From assembly GCA_037975125.1 (NCBI GenBank), contig JAJQOW010000014.1, positions 3,633,752 through 3,697,751 of the forward strand: a DNA stretch of 64,000 bases, in the 5' to 3' direction. The position numbers and the translations under genes were made by a program. The notes beneath the pieces were generated by a model. That model was not told the origin of the DNA. It saw only the letters and a list, made by a program, of their open reading frames with translations, and made no database searches. The stretch is from Latrodectus hesperus (Eukaryota; Arthropoda; Arachnida; Araneae; Theridiidae). The stretch's first letter is position 1, and each line of letters opens with the position of its first letter. Positions 13,691-30,337 of the stretch are shown here, in pieces.

Positions 13691-14040
13691 TGTTAATGTA
13701 TGAATATATTCTAAAATATCATTATAAAGCTTATGCATAAAATTTCTGCAAATTCTTCATTTTACTTCCATTTCTAGAGTATTTATGATACATTTAATAC
13801 ACGAGGTATTTTGATAGCAAATGCAATATAAATATGACCAGTCATGCAGAAAAAAAATTCTTATTGCTAAGCTTAATTTGAAAATATAACACTCTAATTT
13901 TATATGGGAAAATTAATTATTTTTCTTTTGTAAACACTGCAATCTCATCGCAGTAATAAAAGATGCAATAATAATTATACTTCGTTAAATTGCTATCGAT
14001 GGAAGAAAGGTTTTGGTAGCAGGAAAAACTTTCCTTACAG
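13691..14040. other. A+T-rich lead-in to the 14-kb island
   Basis: No gene seen. The last 15 bases (ACTTTCCTTACAG, ending at 14040) form a plausible pyrimidine tract plus AG splice acceptor for the candidate exon that follows. Confidence 0.4.
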
Positions 14041-14300
14041 TGTTTGGCAGGAAAGCCAACCATTGGCGACGTTCTCTCGGAGTTGCTAAGCAACCCTGTA
14101 GGACAAGCTGCGCGCTCTCCGGTAGCGGTCCGTCAAAAGGGGTTCGGCGAGAAGAGCCGGAGCAGAAGAGAAACCGAGCGTGCATCAACCAGCAAGCCCC
14201 GAGCAGGTGTGCAGACCTTTCGTCTGTGTGTCTGTCTATCCCCACCTCCTCCACCATACCCTCCAGATAATGTAGATGCTGATCCTCGAGTAAAAACAAC
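14041..14300 (+). CDS. Candidate internal or first exon in a GC-rich island
   Basis: This 260-bp block is far richer in G+C and CpG than its surroundings. It is bounded by an acceptor-like TTTCCTTACAG and by a consensus donor, GTAAGTTACC, at 14301. One plus-strand frame is open across the entire block, and its only stop is created by the donor itself (ACA AC|G TAA). The conceptual peptide is basic in the middle and ends in a proline-rich run (PPPPPYPPDN) followed by VDADPRVKTT. I do not recognise a domain. Two other frames, including a minus-strand one (13985-14299), are also open, as GC-rich sequence often allows, so a 5' untranslated exon next to a promoter is as likely as a coding exon. 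Confidence 0.35.
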
Positions 14301-14490
14301 GTAAGTTACCCTTACCTCATTTTATTAATTTATTTTTTTTGGCAAACTTCTCGTCCGGGTGACCTACTTTTGCCCTCTCGCAAAGAGGGTAGAAACTTCC
14401 GAAAGTCGTCCGGCCCGCAACTTTTGAGCAACTTTTGTCCGAAGAAAGTTTTGAAAAAGTTACTCGGAAAGTTCTTGCTTTTCCGCTGAA
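14301..14490. promoter_or_regulatory. Continuation of GC-rich island
   Basis: CpG-containing segments such as CTCGTCCGGGTGACC and GTCGTCCGGCCCGC follow the donor, with repeated AACTTTTG motifs. The open-chromatin-like composition supports a promoter or first-intron regulatory element next to the candidate exon. No TATA box or defined site cluster was found. Confidence 0.3.
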
Positions 14491-17400
14491 ATTAATTCAG
14501 ATTCAAAAGTAAGGAGATTTTGAATCTGAACATTATTTAAAGACGAAAAAAGTTTATCAGCAGCGAGTTTGACGATTAAGTGATTTCGCAAAAACGGGAA
14601 ATGCGTAGTAAGTGAAAACTGATGTTAGCGTTCTGCGCACTGCACCAAATATTCTCCAGTTTTGGCACTCGGTGAATCTTTATTACCAAATTTTTCTTAA
14701 ACTGTAATATAATTCTTATTATAATTTTTAATTTTATTTATAAATATAAAATAAAATCAACATTTAAGACTTTTCATTTTATTATTCCGAGGAAAGTTGA
14801 ATCATTGATTTAAAGATTTTCGTTGCGCAAATGATTATTAATCCGGATTTGCAATGAATATTTATTCATGATGATGTTTATTTTTATACAAAAAATGTTT
14901 TCAAAATACATCAAATATTCAAAACTAAAATATTATTTTTGAACATTAATTCAAATAACTTTACATTCTCTGCGTGAAATCATCGTAAACTGCATATTTT
15001 TTTTACTGATAATCGTCATTTTCTTAAAATTTGCGTTAAAATATTAGCTTAATTTGTATTTAATTATATATGGCTATAATAATTATTACTAATTGTATAA
15101 ACATTTTACGAAACAGTAGAAACGAATTATTCATCCACTTAAGCCATAGCAATGACTGAATATTTATAAAAGAACATTTTCAAAAAATGAGAGTACTCCA
15201 TTTTTAGTAATATATAATTTAGTATGTGTGTAATTATTTACTTAATTTCCGATAACGTACGCAAAATTAACATCAATTTAAATAATTTTACTGTATATCT
15301 TTGTCTCATTTTTTTAAAATTGTTAAAATGATCCCTTAAATTACATAATTAAATTCGTTTCTAGCTTGTGCATTAAAAAATAATTTTTAAACTTTATTTC
15401 ACTCGTTATGCTTCTTTAAACATGAGCGATTTTCTTAAAATTATATATATAAACATTTATCATATAAATTTAATCTATATAAAATGATATTTAAATCATA
15501 TAACCCTCGATTCAAAATAATCATAAAATATTTTTTTATAAATACATTTCTTCATTATCTTACATTTTTATCACTTTAATCTACAATGTAAATGCTACGC
15601 AACACATAGATATCGATATTTTTACAGCAATAGAATTATATAGACAAATCATGTAATTAATTTAAAAAAATAAACATGATTTATAAAAATGAGAAAATTG
15701 CTAAAAGTAATGTAATTTCTTTTCCATAATAAAGGAAAATGTTGGCTTTTCTATCACACAAATGACAGTTAATAATTTGAATCTACACGTTATATCAATA
15801 TCAAACTAAGAGATCTCTCAAGAAAAATTAAAAATAGTAATAAAAGCTGTATTGCAACTATAAAATCTAACAATGAAATTTAAACATTTCTCTATAGAAA
15901 TGGGAAAATGCTACATATTAACTAAGCATATGTAAATGATATCGATAAGTTATATATTGGAATCTTGTTGAATGTTTAAAAGCTCATTACCATAAGGATA
16001 AGAAGACGTATTTAAATAACAATTTTTTAAAATTATTCTCCTATTATAGTTTTATAACCTCACAGTATTTTGCTGATTGCGTCAAAACTTTATTCTACCA
16101 AACTATTATAAGAAAAATTTATTGATTCGTAAATCAGTTAATAGATAAATTTTAATTATTAAAAATAAATGTTAAAATTAAGAAAGCAAAAATTCTATAA
16201 TTTATTTGGATATATTTTCGAATGTTTAATCTTGTTTGAATAGGAAGTTAAGAAATTGTGTTTTTAAATTCAAAATTGAAGAATTCTGGATTTTTCCTTC
16301 ATATATATGTAAAATGCTATAAGACAGAAATCAAAGATTTTTGAAGTATAAAAGACATTATTTTCTTGTACGACAGTAAATATGTTTTGCAAGGTAGAAT
16401 GGAAAGCAAATGCTTCAAAAATTAATATAATTTTCAATTTGATACACAGTTCTCAGTTTATTATCTTCACTATCTTCACAAATGTGAAAAAAAAAACATA
16501 TTATATGCAACAAAAAAATTCGAAAATACTTCCTTACTGTAGAAAAACATATTTTCATTGTAAAATACAATTACTAAGGTGATATTAATTGTTTGTAATG
16601 AAATTTCCAAAATAGATGAGAGAAAATAATTTAAATTGTTCGTTTAGTGTAATATTTTATTTTGATTATATTTCATTTTGAAAATAGCTCTAGAAATTTT
16701 CATATATTTTGAGTCGAATATGAGAATTATGTAGAACTGTCTTTTATAGAAAACTGAGAAATGTTCATGCGAAAATAGCATTTTAAGAAACATTCAATTA
16801 ATTCTTATTTTTATGCGTATATTATAAATACTTCTACAAAGTCTGTGTAGTTAAAAAAAATCAGTCATCTAAAGAATCACAAAAAATTAGATTGCTATGA
16901 TTGCTAACGATAAATATATATTATTAAAATTTATATATAATTTTAATTTAAAGAATCATATTAATACTGTCAATTTTAGACGTATAAGCGCATTAAATTA
17001 TTGAGAAAATAAGGAAAAGAAATATCTTATTTAACAAATGATATATTTCAAATCTATCCTAGTAAGAAATAACAGAAACGCATATTCATTAGAACTTTAA
17101 CAACGACAAAGAAAAAGACTGAAATAATAGCCTACACACCATAAGTCGGTACTTCTTCGCACTATTTCTCAATTTGTCAATTGAAATAGAAACCATATCA
17201 TAATGAAACATTTATGAAAACTCATAATAACATATGTTATTTTACGTGAATTTAATCAACCATAAACAATTCTCATTTAACAATTAATTTTTCATAAAGT
17301 TATTAACTAATTTTTCCTTTTCAAAGTGGTGTACGTATATTTTCCCCTACCTAATATAATAACTCACCACTCGATAATTCCGGAAAAGAACTGATAAAAC

Positions 17401-17537
17401 AACAGCTTTCAGAGAAAATTCGATTTTTATTATCAACATAGTTCTCTTCAATGATGATATATATTCCTTCCTTCATTTCTCTAACATTCGATTCTTTTTT
17501 AGTAAATCGATTTACATTTGACCTCAATTTTTATAAA
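14491..17537. other. A+T-rich DNA, no gene seen
   Basis: About 3 kb of low-complexity sequence. The 66-codon frame at 16382-16582 has an ordinary A/T-driven composition and no domain. Confidence 0.6.
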
Positions 17538-17594
17538 TTTGGAAATCTCAAAAAAGAGATTTCCAAAATTATATTAAAATATAATTTTGGAAAT
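17538..17594. repeat. Double overlapping hairpin (12-bp and 17-bp perfect arms)
   Basis: Arms 17538-17549 / 17556-17567 enclose six A residues. The right arm then serves as part of a second hairpin, 17559-17575 / 17578-17594, with 17-bp perfect arms and a 2-nt loop. The chained geometry, in which one strand segment is copied back twice, is typical of template switching during replication. Confidence 0.8.
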
Positions 17595-20368
<2,774 letters not shown>

Positions 20369-20689
20369 GATATAATATGAAGAAATAATATGCCAAAGTA
20401 TATATAATTCTGTAGAGAGTGTATAGGGATTAACTTCCGACGTATAGATTCTAATTTTGCTTCCCCACATCCTCTGCTGTTATAATAGCAATATAGATGT
20501 AAAAAACTTCAAAAATTATATTCTATAATACAAGGGCTTCTGTAATGGAAAACTGTTTGAATTACTAATTAAGAATATAAGCGGTATCTTATCAATCAGC
20601 TTTCCCATTAAAATTGAAAATGTCGATATTTCTGTACTCATAAATGTCAAGCATTTTTTCGTCAATATTGCGTAAAGATTTTCACAACA

Positions 20690-20880
20690 GAAGAGTTCGT
20701 GTTTGACTTATGATTCATTTAAAGGCACTCACGCAAACTTCCGTGACCATTCTAAACTTGCAAATGAGTTTATTTGCATTCCTGGGTTGCTCTGCATGGA
20801 CTGCACTCACCGGGTGCAGCTCCCTCTTCGAGAAAATTAGGAACTTGCATTTTCAAGCAGAATGATTGGTTAAAAGAAGA
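20690..20880 (-). promoter_or_regulatory. GC-richer island with splice-donor-bounded ATG frame (minus strand)
   Basis: On the minus strand an ATG at 20850-20848 opens 13 codons (MQVPNFLEEGAAP) that run into CCCG|GTGAGTGCAG, a good donor, with the exon ending at 20811. An AACCAATCA (CCAAT-type) segment lies about 30 bases upstream, and an ATGCAAAT octamer (POU-factor type) lies downstream at 20772-20779. The combination suits a first coding exon near a promoter, but no later exon, TATA box or homologous peptide was recognised. Confidence 0.22.
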
Positions 20881-22099
20881 GCTAATGTCTACTTACGTAA
20901 TAAAGAACCCAAAATCGACCAGAGTTTGACTGCAAAAATAATTATGAACTCATTCTTTGCAATTTATGACTTTGACAAGATTAAAGCAATTTATGTGACT
21001 TTGCTGAGAGTTTGATTTTTTTCCTAATAACAGAGCAACTATTGTTCTTACAGAATAATTAGATCTTAAATTTTCATTATAATGGTTTTACATTTATTAA
21101 TGGTTATAGGTAACATCATGCATACGCAACTAAATAATAATATTTAAATTTTAGAAATTTACTTATTGGATCTAATAATAACTGTACAGATACATATAGA
21201 ATAACTCTATTGCAGCATATAAAAATGTATATAATTTATTATTAATAATAATAATTTTTAACATAACATATTAGTTTCAAATATCAATGCTATTTAAATA
21301 ATTGATTTAGTACCAAGGTAATCTTAACGGAAATATATTTAAGTGTATTGTCTTTTATTCAAATTTGTTATATACATTATTGTTTATTAAGTGCTTCAAC
21401 AATTTCATAGATAAAGAAAAACAGAAAAAATGTTTGCTTGGCTAATTTACATCAAAGCGTTTAAAGGTAGCAGGGTTTACAGAGTTGTTTTAATATTCTC
21501 CACTATTAGTTGTATATTTTAGACATTTTATTATTTCTACAGCGTTGAAAATCATTTTTGATATTAATTGAACTTTAATAGAAAATAATTAAGTATAATT
21601 CCTATCTTTTTCCCACTACAATGAAAAATACTTCTTTGCAGAATTATATGAAATATTACTTAAACAATTAAGCAGTATAAATGATTTGTACTCATTTTTA
21701 TCTTTTTCAAAATCTAATCATATGCATAATTTTTAATATAATGATGAAAACATGGCTTCATTTTCATGTATAGTTAAAAATGTCAATTTTGTTAAATCTA
21801 ATAGAAAATTAAGCATCAAAATGATTAAATATATCGTGTATCAGATTAATAGCAATACTATGAGAATGAATTATGATTTTTGAAATGCTTTATATGTCTT
21901 ATGTTGGATATTTTGTCTTAAATTAAAACTCAGTTAATATTTTCAGAAAAACAATTGCATCTGGTTTGCATTATAATGGTACATTTGTGTATCATTTGCA
22001 GTCAAAGTCTAATAGGTAATTTGAATGGAATAAACTTTATATTCTTAATAAATTGTTTTCCCCATTGCTAATTCCCAAAGCAAATAAACTATTTGTATT

Positions 22100-22500
22100 T
22101 TGTGTATCTAACACCCCTATCTTTCAGAGCTAAATCTCTACACCAAGCATTACTACAATAAATATCCACGACACAAATAACCTCCTTCAATTGCCAATCC
22201 CCCTAAAGGGCATTTAAGCCACGGAGATTAATCCCTAATGTGGTAGTTTATCACACACAATCTTCTGACTAACTTTCTTAAACCTATTTTGAAATCTTTT
22301 GCTGCTGTTGATTTCCAGATCAGGATTTAGCCTGCATTTAAACCTTTTAGTCTCAAGACAAATAGAGATGATTCTACTTCTGGTGAATGCTTCGCTCCTT
22401 GTATCTTTGTGGAAGGCTTTATCGCGCTAAACTGGATTAAAGGAGTTTGAGGGATCGGATTTAGTGAGGATTAGAAACGCGCTAGTTGCTGATATTTGTC
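22100..22500. promoter_or_regulatory. GC-richer island with TAATCC/GGATTA sites
   Basis: Three copies of the six-base target of K50 homeodomain proteins (Bicoid/Otx/Pitx type) fall at 22229-22234, 22434-22439 and 22468-22473, with no open frame of note. Such clustering is typical of enhancers, but six-base sites are common and the only evidence is spacing and the local rise in G+C. Confidence 0.2.
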
Positions 22501-22555
22501 TTACTAAGAATAATATTTTGATTTGTGTTTCAGAAGATTATATTTTGAAACTTTA

Positions 22556-22596
22556 ATTAAATCTCTTATAAAATAATATTTTATAAGAGATTTAAT
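22556..22596. repeat. Perfect hairpin: 19-bp arms, 3-nt loop
   Basis: Arms 22556-22574 and 22578-22596 are exact inverted complements around AAT. The core of the right arm reads TATAAGAGATTTAAT. No target duplication or terminal motif of a known element is visible. Confidence 0.9.
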
Positions 22597-24102
<1,506 letters not shown>

Positions 24103-24498
24103 CACCAAAAATATATAATATACGTTATGATTAAAAAGCATCCAGAAGACATATTAAATTATATTTTTCTGAAACAGAAACTACTTTATTTTAAAATCAA
24201 ATAATGAAAATAATTAAATGATTTTTAGTATCCATAAAAAATATAGATTAATAATTTATTTATAATTCAGTTTTCTATAACACATATTTATCTTATTATT
24301 TTTCACTTTGTATGAATACAAGCCAAATCTTGATGAAATTATATTTTAGAATTCATTACATGATTAAAATTTAGTAAGCAAAAATAAAAACATCTGAATA
24401 TATACAAAGAATTCGTTTTATATGGTTATAAATTTCTTTATGTTAATGTAATTTTCAATGTCTATTATGATTCATATTCATTATTTTGGCCAAAACAT

Positions 24499-24812
24499 TC
24501 CAAAAGCTTAAATTTTTTTTCCAACCGCGGGCGCTTAAGGTTTGAATCCTATGCCACAACAAAACCAGAAACTGCTACTTATTTGGCGTTAACCAGCAGG
24601 CACCTGTGAACCAAGTCATGGAGGCGAGTAGCGTTACCTGCGTCATACCACCACAAACCCGTTTATAGGGTGGGCCACATTCATGCATCATCACGGAAGA
24701 AAGGATAGAGAAACACAGAGAGAACAGAGAAAGAAAGTAACATCCATGCCTGAACCGGGATTTGAACCCAGTACCCACAGCTCAGGAATCAAAAGGGTTA
24801 ATCCAAAAGTTT
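24499..24812 (-). mobile_element. tRNA-headed SINE, minus strand
   Basis: The body spans 24510-24801. Read on the minus strand, the head holds a B box GGGTTCAAATCCC (near 24765-24777), then CGGTTCAGGCATGGATG, a pyrimidine-rich TTTCTTTCTCTG stretch, and CCCTATAAACGGGT. These modules are shared with the SINE at 45712. The 3' half differs and ends near CCGCGGTTGG plus an A-run. Flanking TCCAAAAGCTT (24499) and TCCAAAAGTTT (24802) look like an 11-bp target duplication with one change. A second tRNA-like B box, GGTTTGAATCC, lies on the plus strand at its 3' end (24539-24549) and may be a fragment of another SINE. Confidence 0.7.
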
Positions 24813-27239
24813 TATATAGAAGACAATTTGTACGTAATCTCCGAAGTAATTTAAGTTTTAAATTATTGATTCAAATACTTAGTATGCAGCACAATTTGAC
24901 AATGAATTTTAAATTAGGCTTAAATCAATTTTACTGCCTAAACAAATATAAGATAATGTTAGCGTCAATATTTTTGTATGCAAGTTTGCATCATCTGAGT
25001 CATGATTTATTTTGCAGCCCTTGATATTGATTTAGATATTGAAGAAAACTTGAAATTTAAAAGTAAATAATTTAAACTATGACAAATACTACAATATTTT
25101 AGATTTTTATGTTAACCTGAAATAAAATGTATCGTAAAATACAAGACATAGAAAAAGGGGTGTTATGATAAAATGCATATGAAAATTTCATTATATGTAT
25201 GTCACGCAAAGTTACTGATGATTTTAATAAAATCTTCAAATGCACATATGTGCTAATTTTTTTCTGAATCTACTTGCAAATTACACAAAATATAGCCATG
25301 TGTAACCAAATGTTAACTAATTTATGAATCGAACAGTTCTAAACTAAAATAATTTATTTTCATACTTTTGCTGGGATATTTCCTTCCAACAACTAAAAAT
25401 CTTGTTTTTTTTCTTAAACATTCACAGAACAACTGCACAGATGAGATAATAATATGGTGAAACATTTCACGTTATAACTTACTTTTTTCATTCTAATGAA
25501 ATTGGTTATATTTGATCATACTAAATTTTAACACTTAACTCAAAATAATAACCGATTTACTTATAACATAATGATTGTAAAATGCTACCAATATATAAAC
25601 ATTTGAAACTGAAGAAACTTTTAGAACTCAAAACTAAAATTAATTTACTTCGCTTATTTTTATTTACATTAAAGGATACTAAGAAGAGAAATTAAATAAA
25701 GGACATAGTTTCATATTTCCTTTTCAAATTAAAATTAGAAAAAGTAACTGAATCGCATTCTTTTCAAAGTTTATACATTAATCATTCCACCAAAAGTATT
25801 TATTTGTCATTTAAATTTCTTAAATTTATATATCCACAGATTTAAACATACGTTAATTCTTTCTTTCGATCTTTCTAAAACAATGTTTACTTTATTGAAA
25901 TATGTTTTTATATTTTAGATAAATTCAAAACCGAGGTAAAATTATCATTTTCAGTTTATCTCATAAGATGAGATTCTTTGTTTGAGAAAATCTTTTTTTA
26001 AAAAGTTCAGTAGTTTTACTTAGAGAATATATTTTTTGTTTCCTTAAATAGTAAACAATAAGCTACCCAGTATGAACCTTAACGCTAAACATTAACCAAA
26101 CATAGTACTTTGTTATCTACATGATCCATGACATGCAATGTCCAAAATTTTATAACTTTTTGGCAATGAACTTTTGAAAAAGAATCAATGCACGTCTATC
26201 ATTTCTCAAAAGAATCTTACAAGGTTTGACGCCATGCTTTATCTATAACGGGAATCCTTAGAAAATAAGAATGCGTCAGCAATTCCCTTGAGACAAGGTT
26301 GCTCATCCGACTCAAAAGATTCTGGAAGAAGCTGCACTTGATTTTAAGGCAGAGAAAATTCTTTGTTCCAAAGAACCCTTTTGTTACTCGAGAGAGCCCC
26401 GGAGCAAAGTCGAAGAAACCATGATTCACTTTTACACGCAGTTAGTCTTGGTCATCGATTTACAGAACTTTAATCAGAAGTTAAACACATCTTTTCTGAG
26501 ATTCATTCTATTCGTGTCTTTTATTTGAGACTACTACTTAAATTCTTTTATCTATTTCATATTCTTAAGCAATTACTTTCTTCATACTTTTAAAATGAAT
26601 TTTAAAATGGGCAATGTAATTCTTTCATTATAGAAATGAAATTTATTTTTTAATTTGTCTTATTTTTTCCATTTAAATATACTGATACAAAAATTACATA
26701 AAAACTGTCAGAAAATCATGTTACTGTAAATGATTTTTTTGAATAGTGTGATTTTAACTATATGTTAAAACTTCATTCTCATTAAACTTAAATTATATTT
26801 AATATACAATCATTTATATAAAATATTTTACCCTTACAAATGTAATTAAAAGTATTAAGTGATGGTTCATTTATGGTTTTTCATTAATTTGCATAAAAAA
26901 ACAGTTTTAAAGTATCTTTATTTTATATCAATATGCGGTCTAACACTTATGTATTTTTAAAATTTTTAATACACATTGTACTATTTTAAGATGGTAACCA
27001 TATTTAATACAAAAACAGAATTAATTCTCATTACAAGGAAACAAAACTATAAACTAGAAATTCAATCTCCCACTTACATGAAAAAATTTCAATTTTAAAG
27101 AAATCTCAACTAAAATTCATTTAAAAAGTTTCTATTTTATGAAATTTTAAGATAATACTTTCACATTTTTGTGTTAAATAAGGCAATAAAGGTTTGTCAA
27201 GTATGTCTTATTGCTAGGTTGCTACTGAAGTTTCTAAGG
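24813..27239. other. A+T-rich DNA, no gene seen
   Basis: A slightly GC-richer patch at 26200-26460 has a 70-codon minus-strand frame (26217-26429) with many Phe, Leu and Ser codons and no recognisable domain. It has no splice sites in register. Confidence 0.5.
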
Positions 27240-27640
27240 ATCTGACAATTTGACTTCTCTGAATATAATAATAGCCAGCTCCAAAGCGCTGCGCCTCTTT
27301 TACTGCAATAAGAATAGCGACCACCTGCGTTTTAATCACATTTTCATTAGTAGGTCATTACCGAGCAATTACCCTTCATATTTAGTTAAGTATTCAAGAG
27401 GAAAATATTCGTCAGTGAGTCATTTTTCTTTTGTGACTTCAATGTGACGCAGTGTTTGTTTCCCGTCTTAATTAAGTAGAGAAAAGGCTGTTGGAAAATT
27501 TCTAAGGGGGAGGAGGAGGAAGTGTGTTTAATTGCTTTTCCTCACCTCGACAGAAGCGAAGGATGATGATGGAAAGGAGGAATGACAGCATTGTCTTTCA
27601 AATGCAGGAAAATGTAAGTTACCAGGGGACGATTACACTA
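27240..27640 (+). promoter_or_regulatory. GC-richer island with candidate first coding exon (27563-27613)
   Basis: An ATG at 27563 (three tandem ATG codons) opens a 17-codon frame, MMMERRNDSIVFQMQEN, which runs exactly into AAT|GTAAGTTACC, a consensus donor at 27614. The upstream 300 bases are richer in G+C than the flanks. They include a purine run (GGGGGAGGAGGAGGAAG near 27506), GACGCAGTG near 27447, and a stop (TAA at 27503) in the same frame, so the ATG would be the true start. The context suits a promoter plus first exon on the plus strand. The peptide is too short to identify. Confidence 0.27.
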
Positions 27641-29329
27641 TTGTGTTAAAAATATATTTTATTTGTAGTGTCCTATATTTATAAAAATAAAATAAAATAT
27701 ATTGTGGCAATAATTTTTTTAATTTAAGGGTTTCATATATGAAAATATATTTTTTTTATCAAAATGTAAGTTAAAATTATTATCAAACGAAATGGCAAAT
27801 AAAAATTTGTTTTTAATTTAATAATCATGATGTGTATGCAATTTTTGAAAGATTCCAAATCTAATTATGAATAGAAATTATTTAGTCTTCTAGCTTTTTG
27901 TAACTAAATTAAATTGGCATAAAAATTCATAGTAATCTCTTTATAATTTGGCTTATACATTTTTTAAATATCATATCAAAGTCTATCAATATCTATTTTA
28001 TAATATGTGTTTAAAAGTAAAATTAATAAGTCTACTTACAATATATTTTCTTAAACAAATATTTAAATAGTTAACTAAGAGTTTTTCTCTTCTAAATTTT
28101 ATGATTTTCTTGATTTAGAGCAGGTAATTTATCATTTAATAGTAATTATTATTTTTTCATATAATTTGTCGTTAATTTCATGTAAATTTCATCTGAATTA
28201 TTGAAAAAATGTTCATTTTACACGAGAATTGCTAATGTGTAAGTAGCGATTGTTAAAATAACTTATAACTATCAAATCTTTTACTTCGTACAAATTCCAC
28301 TATTAATAGCATTGAAAATATGGTGATGCTCATCCTATATAAAACTTTATTAAAATCTTAAAAAGTAACATATTCTCTATAAATAGAGATTATAAAAATA
28401 AAATTATAATACAAGTTTCTGTGTGTAGTACTTTATATATCGTGAACTTTAAAATTGAATATTTTGATAGCAGAAATTTGCTTGAAAGCGATTAGGGGAA
28501 TATAATGAAAGAAAAAAAATATTTAGTGATAAGGCGTTAGAATTTTATTCATTAAATAAATTCAACTATTTTAAAAAATATATTTATTAAAAAGACCATA
28601 TTTAATATTCTCCTACAATATGTAACTATATTCCTATATTTCGTTTACTAATTCTAAAATTGACAAAAAATCGTGCAATATATGTTTTGAAAATGATGAG
28701 AAAAATAACTAATAATTTATACTGAATATTAATCTTACATTCTCAGCTTTGGTCACAATTAACGATGGAGAGAATTTTACAAGAGGAATCATGTTTATTT
28801 AATGGGCCATAAGCATATCCAAGTCACATTCACGCCTTTGGATAAACAATTATTTTGAGTTTAAATGCAACTTCTTTTGAATTTTAAGATTTATGACTTT
28901 TATTAAAAAACCTTTATATGGTTGGTTTTGTTTTATCAAATCTGTAATACTCCAACCACTGAAACGAAAACTATGAAACAAGTAAATGTCCTAGCATAAA
29001 AGCAAACTGAAAATATTGTGAACTGTGCAAAGAAAAGAAAATTAAGTAAAAATTCATCTATTAAAATTAATATCTTTATGCTGGTTTGTAACTAACTTAA
29101 TTTTTCAAGCAATCATGTATTTTTCGATTATATTACGAAATTATTACTGATATAACGAAAGTAAAAACATATTCTCAAAATGATTTTTAACCTCAAGAAA
29201 CAAAATGTATGCAATCCTTTCAGTTGAAAAATAAATTCAAATAAATGCTACGCATGTTTTATGCGAAACGATCGCTTTACACATTAAGTGCTTCCCCTTT
29301 TCTGAAGCCAAATAACTTCTCTGCATTCG
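27641..29329. other. A+T-rich DNA, no gene seen
   Basis: No long frame, no repeat boundary and no island. If the 27.6-kb donor is real this would be intronic. Confidence 0.5.
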
Positions 29330-29600
29330 TTTAATAGAATGCTTCCACACCGTCTGCATCCAACCCCAAGCATAAAAACAAGTTTGTTTACTCTCTCCGG
29401 TTCTTCGTTCTCTCCAGATGCGACTTATCTTTTAGTGCCTGTCATTGGATAGTGTCCGGCGTCACTTCGCTTGATCTGCGGGCGCCAGTCGGCCGATATC
29501 CCCCTACTCAGCTGAATAGAAGCGGGATTGGATACCAGTCCTAATAACGGCGCCGGCTCCATTTCGTGTTGTTGTATATAATTTCGCGCTTGACCGATAT
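29330..29600. promoter_or_regulatory. CpG-rich island with TATA-like box
   Basis: This is one of the most CpG-dense stretches in the window (GTCCGGCGTCACTTCGC, GCGGGCGCCAGTCGGCCGAT, GGCGCCGGCTCC). It holds two ATTGG (CCAAT-type) motifs near 29447 and 29527 and a TATATAA at 29575-29581 followed by TTTCGCGC. No open frame crosses it, so a promoter or conserved regulatory element is favoured over an exon. The orientation of the TATA-like box suggests plus-strand transcription, but this is weak. Confidence 0.35.
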
Positions 29601-30337
29601 TGTTAAATATTGTTTTTATTTATGTGGTCTTTGGAAACTATGTCTGATGAATAAGTTCGTCTCGTGAAAGCTTTTGGGAATTCATAATTGAAATAAAAGT
29701 ACTCAGAGCTATTCTTTTTCTGGATGATCTTTCTTTTATCTTGTAACCTTTGAAAAAAATCTTTTTTGTTAAAATACATTGTGATTGTTCCCGATATAAG
29801 CAAATGAATCTTTTTTTAATCTATAAATATTTTAACTGAATTTTTTATAACTGTATATACAGTTCAAATAAGAAAAAATAATTTATCATATAAATGTACC
29901 TATACAATAAATACAAGTGAATTTCCTTTACTAATTATTAAGAGTCTATTCATATACATATGTCCCAACATTTAGCAAACAGTAAACTAAGAAAAAAATA
30001 ATTATAGATAAAAACTTTTATTATAAAATCATTATAAATTTTCAAGATCACACAAACATTTATTTGCCTTTAAATTCTATATCCAATTTTTAATTCTAAA
30101 AAAAATATACTGAAAAAAAAATGCTTTTTCATTAGTTCCATCTAACTATTTTAATTACAGGAAAAATGATATATTTATTTCTTGTAATCCAAACATTGAT
30201 ATAAAATATTTTTCTATATTTGATTTATTTATGTCTTGAAGAAAAGCAAATTGTAGTTTATAAAAATACAAACAATGCAGTTCCTAATAAGAAATGAAAC
30301 TTATGTTTGTCGAGTTAAAACTTCATAAGGAGAGAGA

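Noticed and set aside
13985..14299. 104-codon minus-strand frame opposite the candidate exon
   Set aside because: It is the shadow of a GC-rich stretch. It has no splice signals in its own orientation, whereas the plus strand has both an acceptor and a donor.
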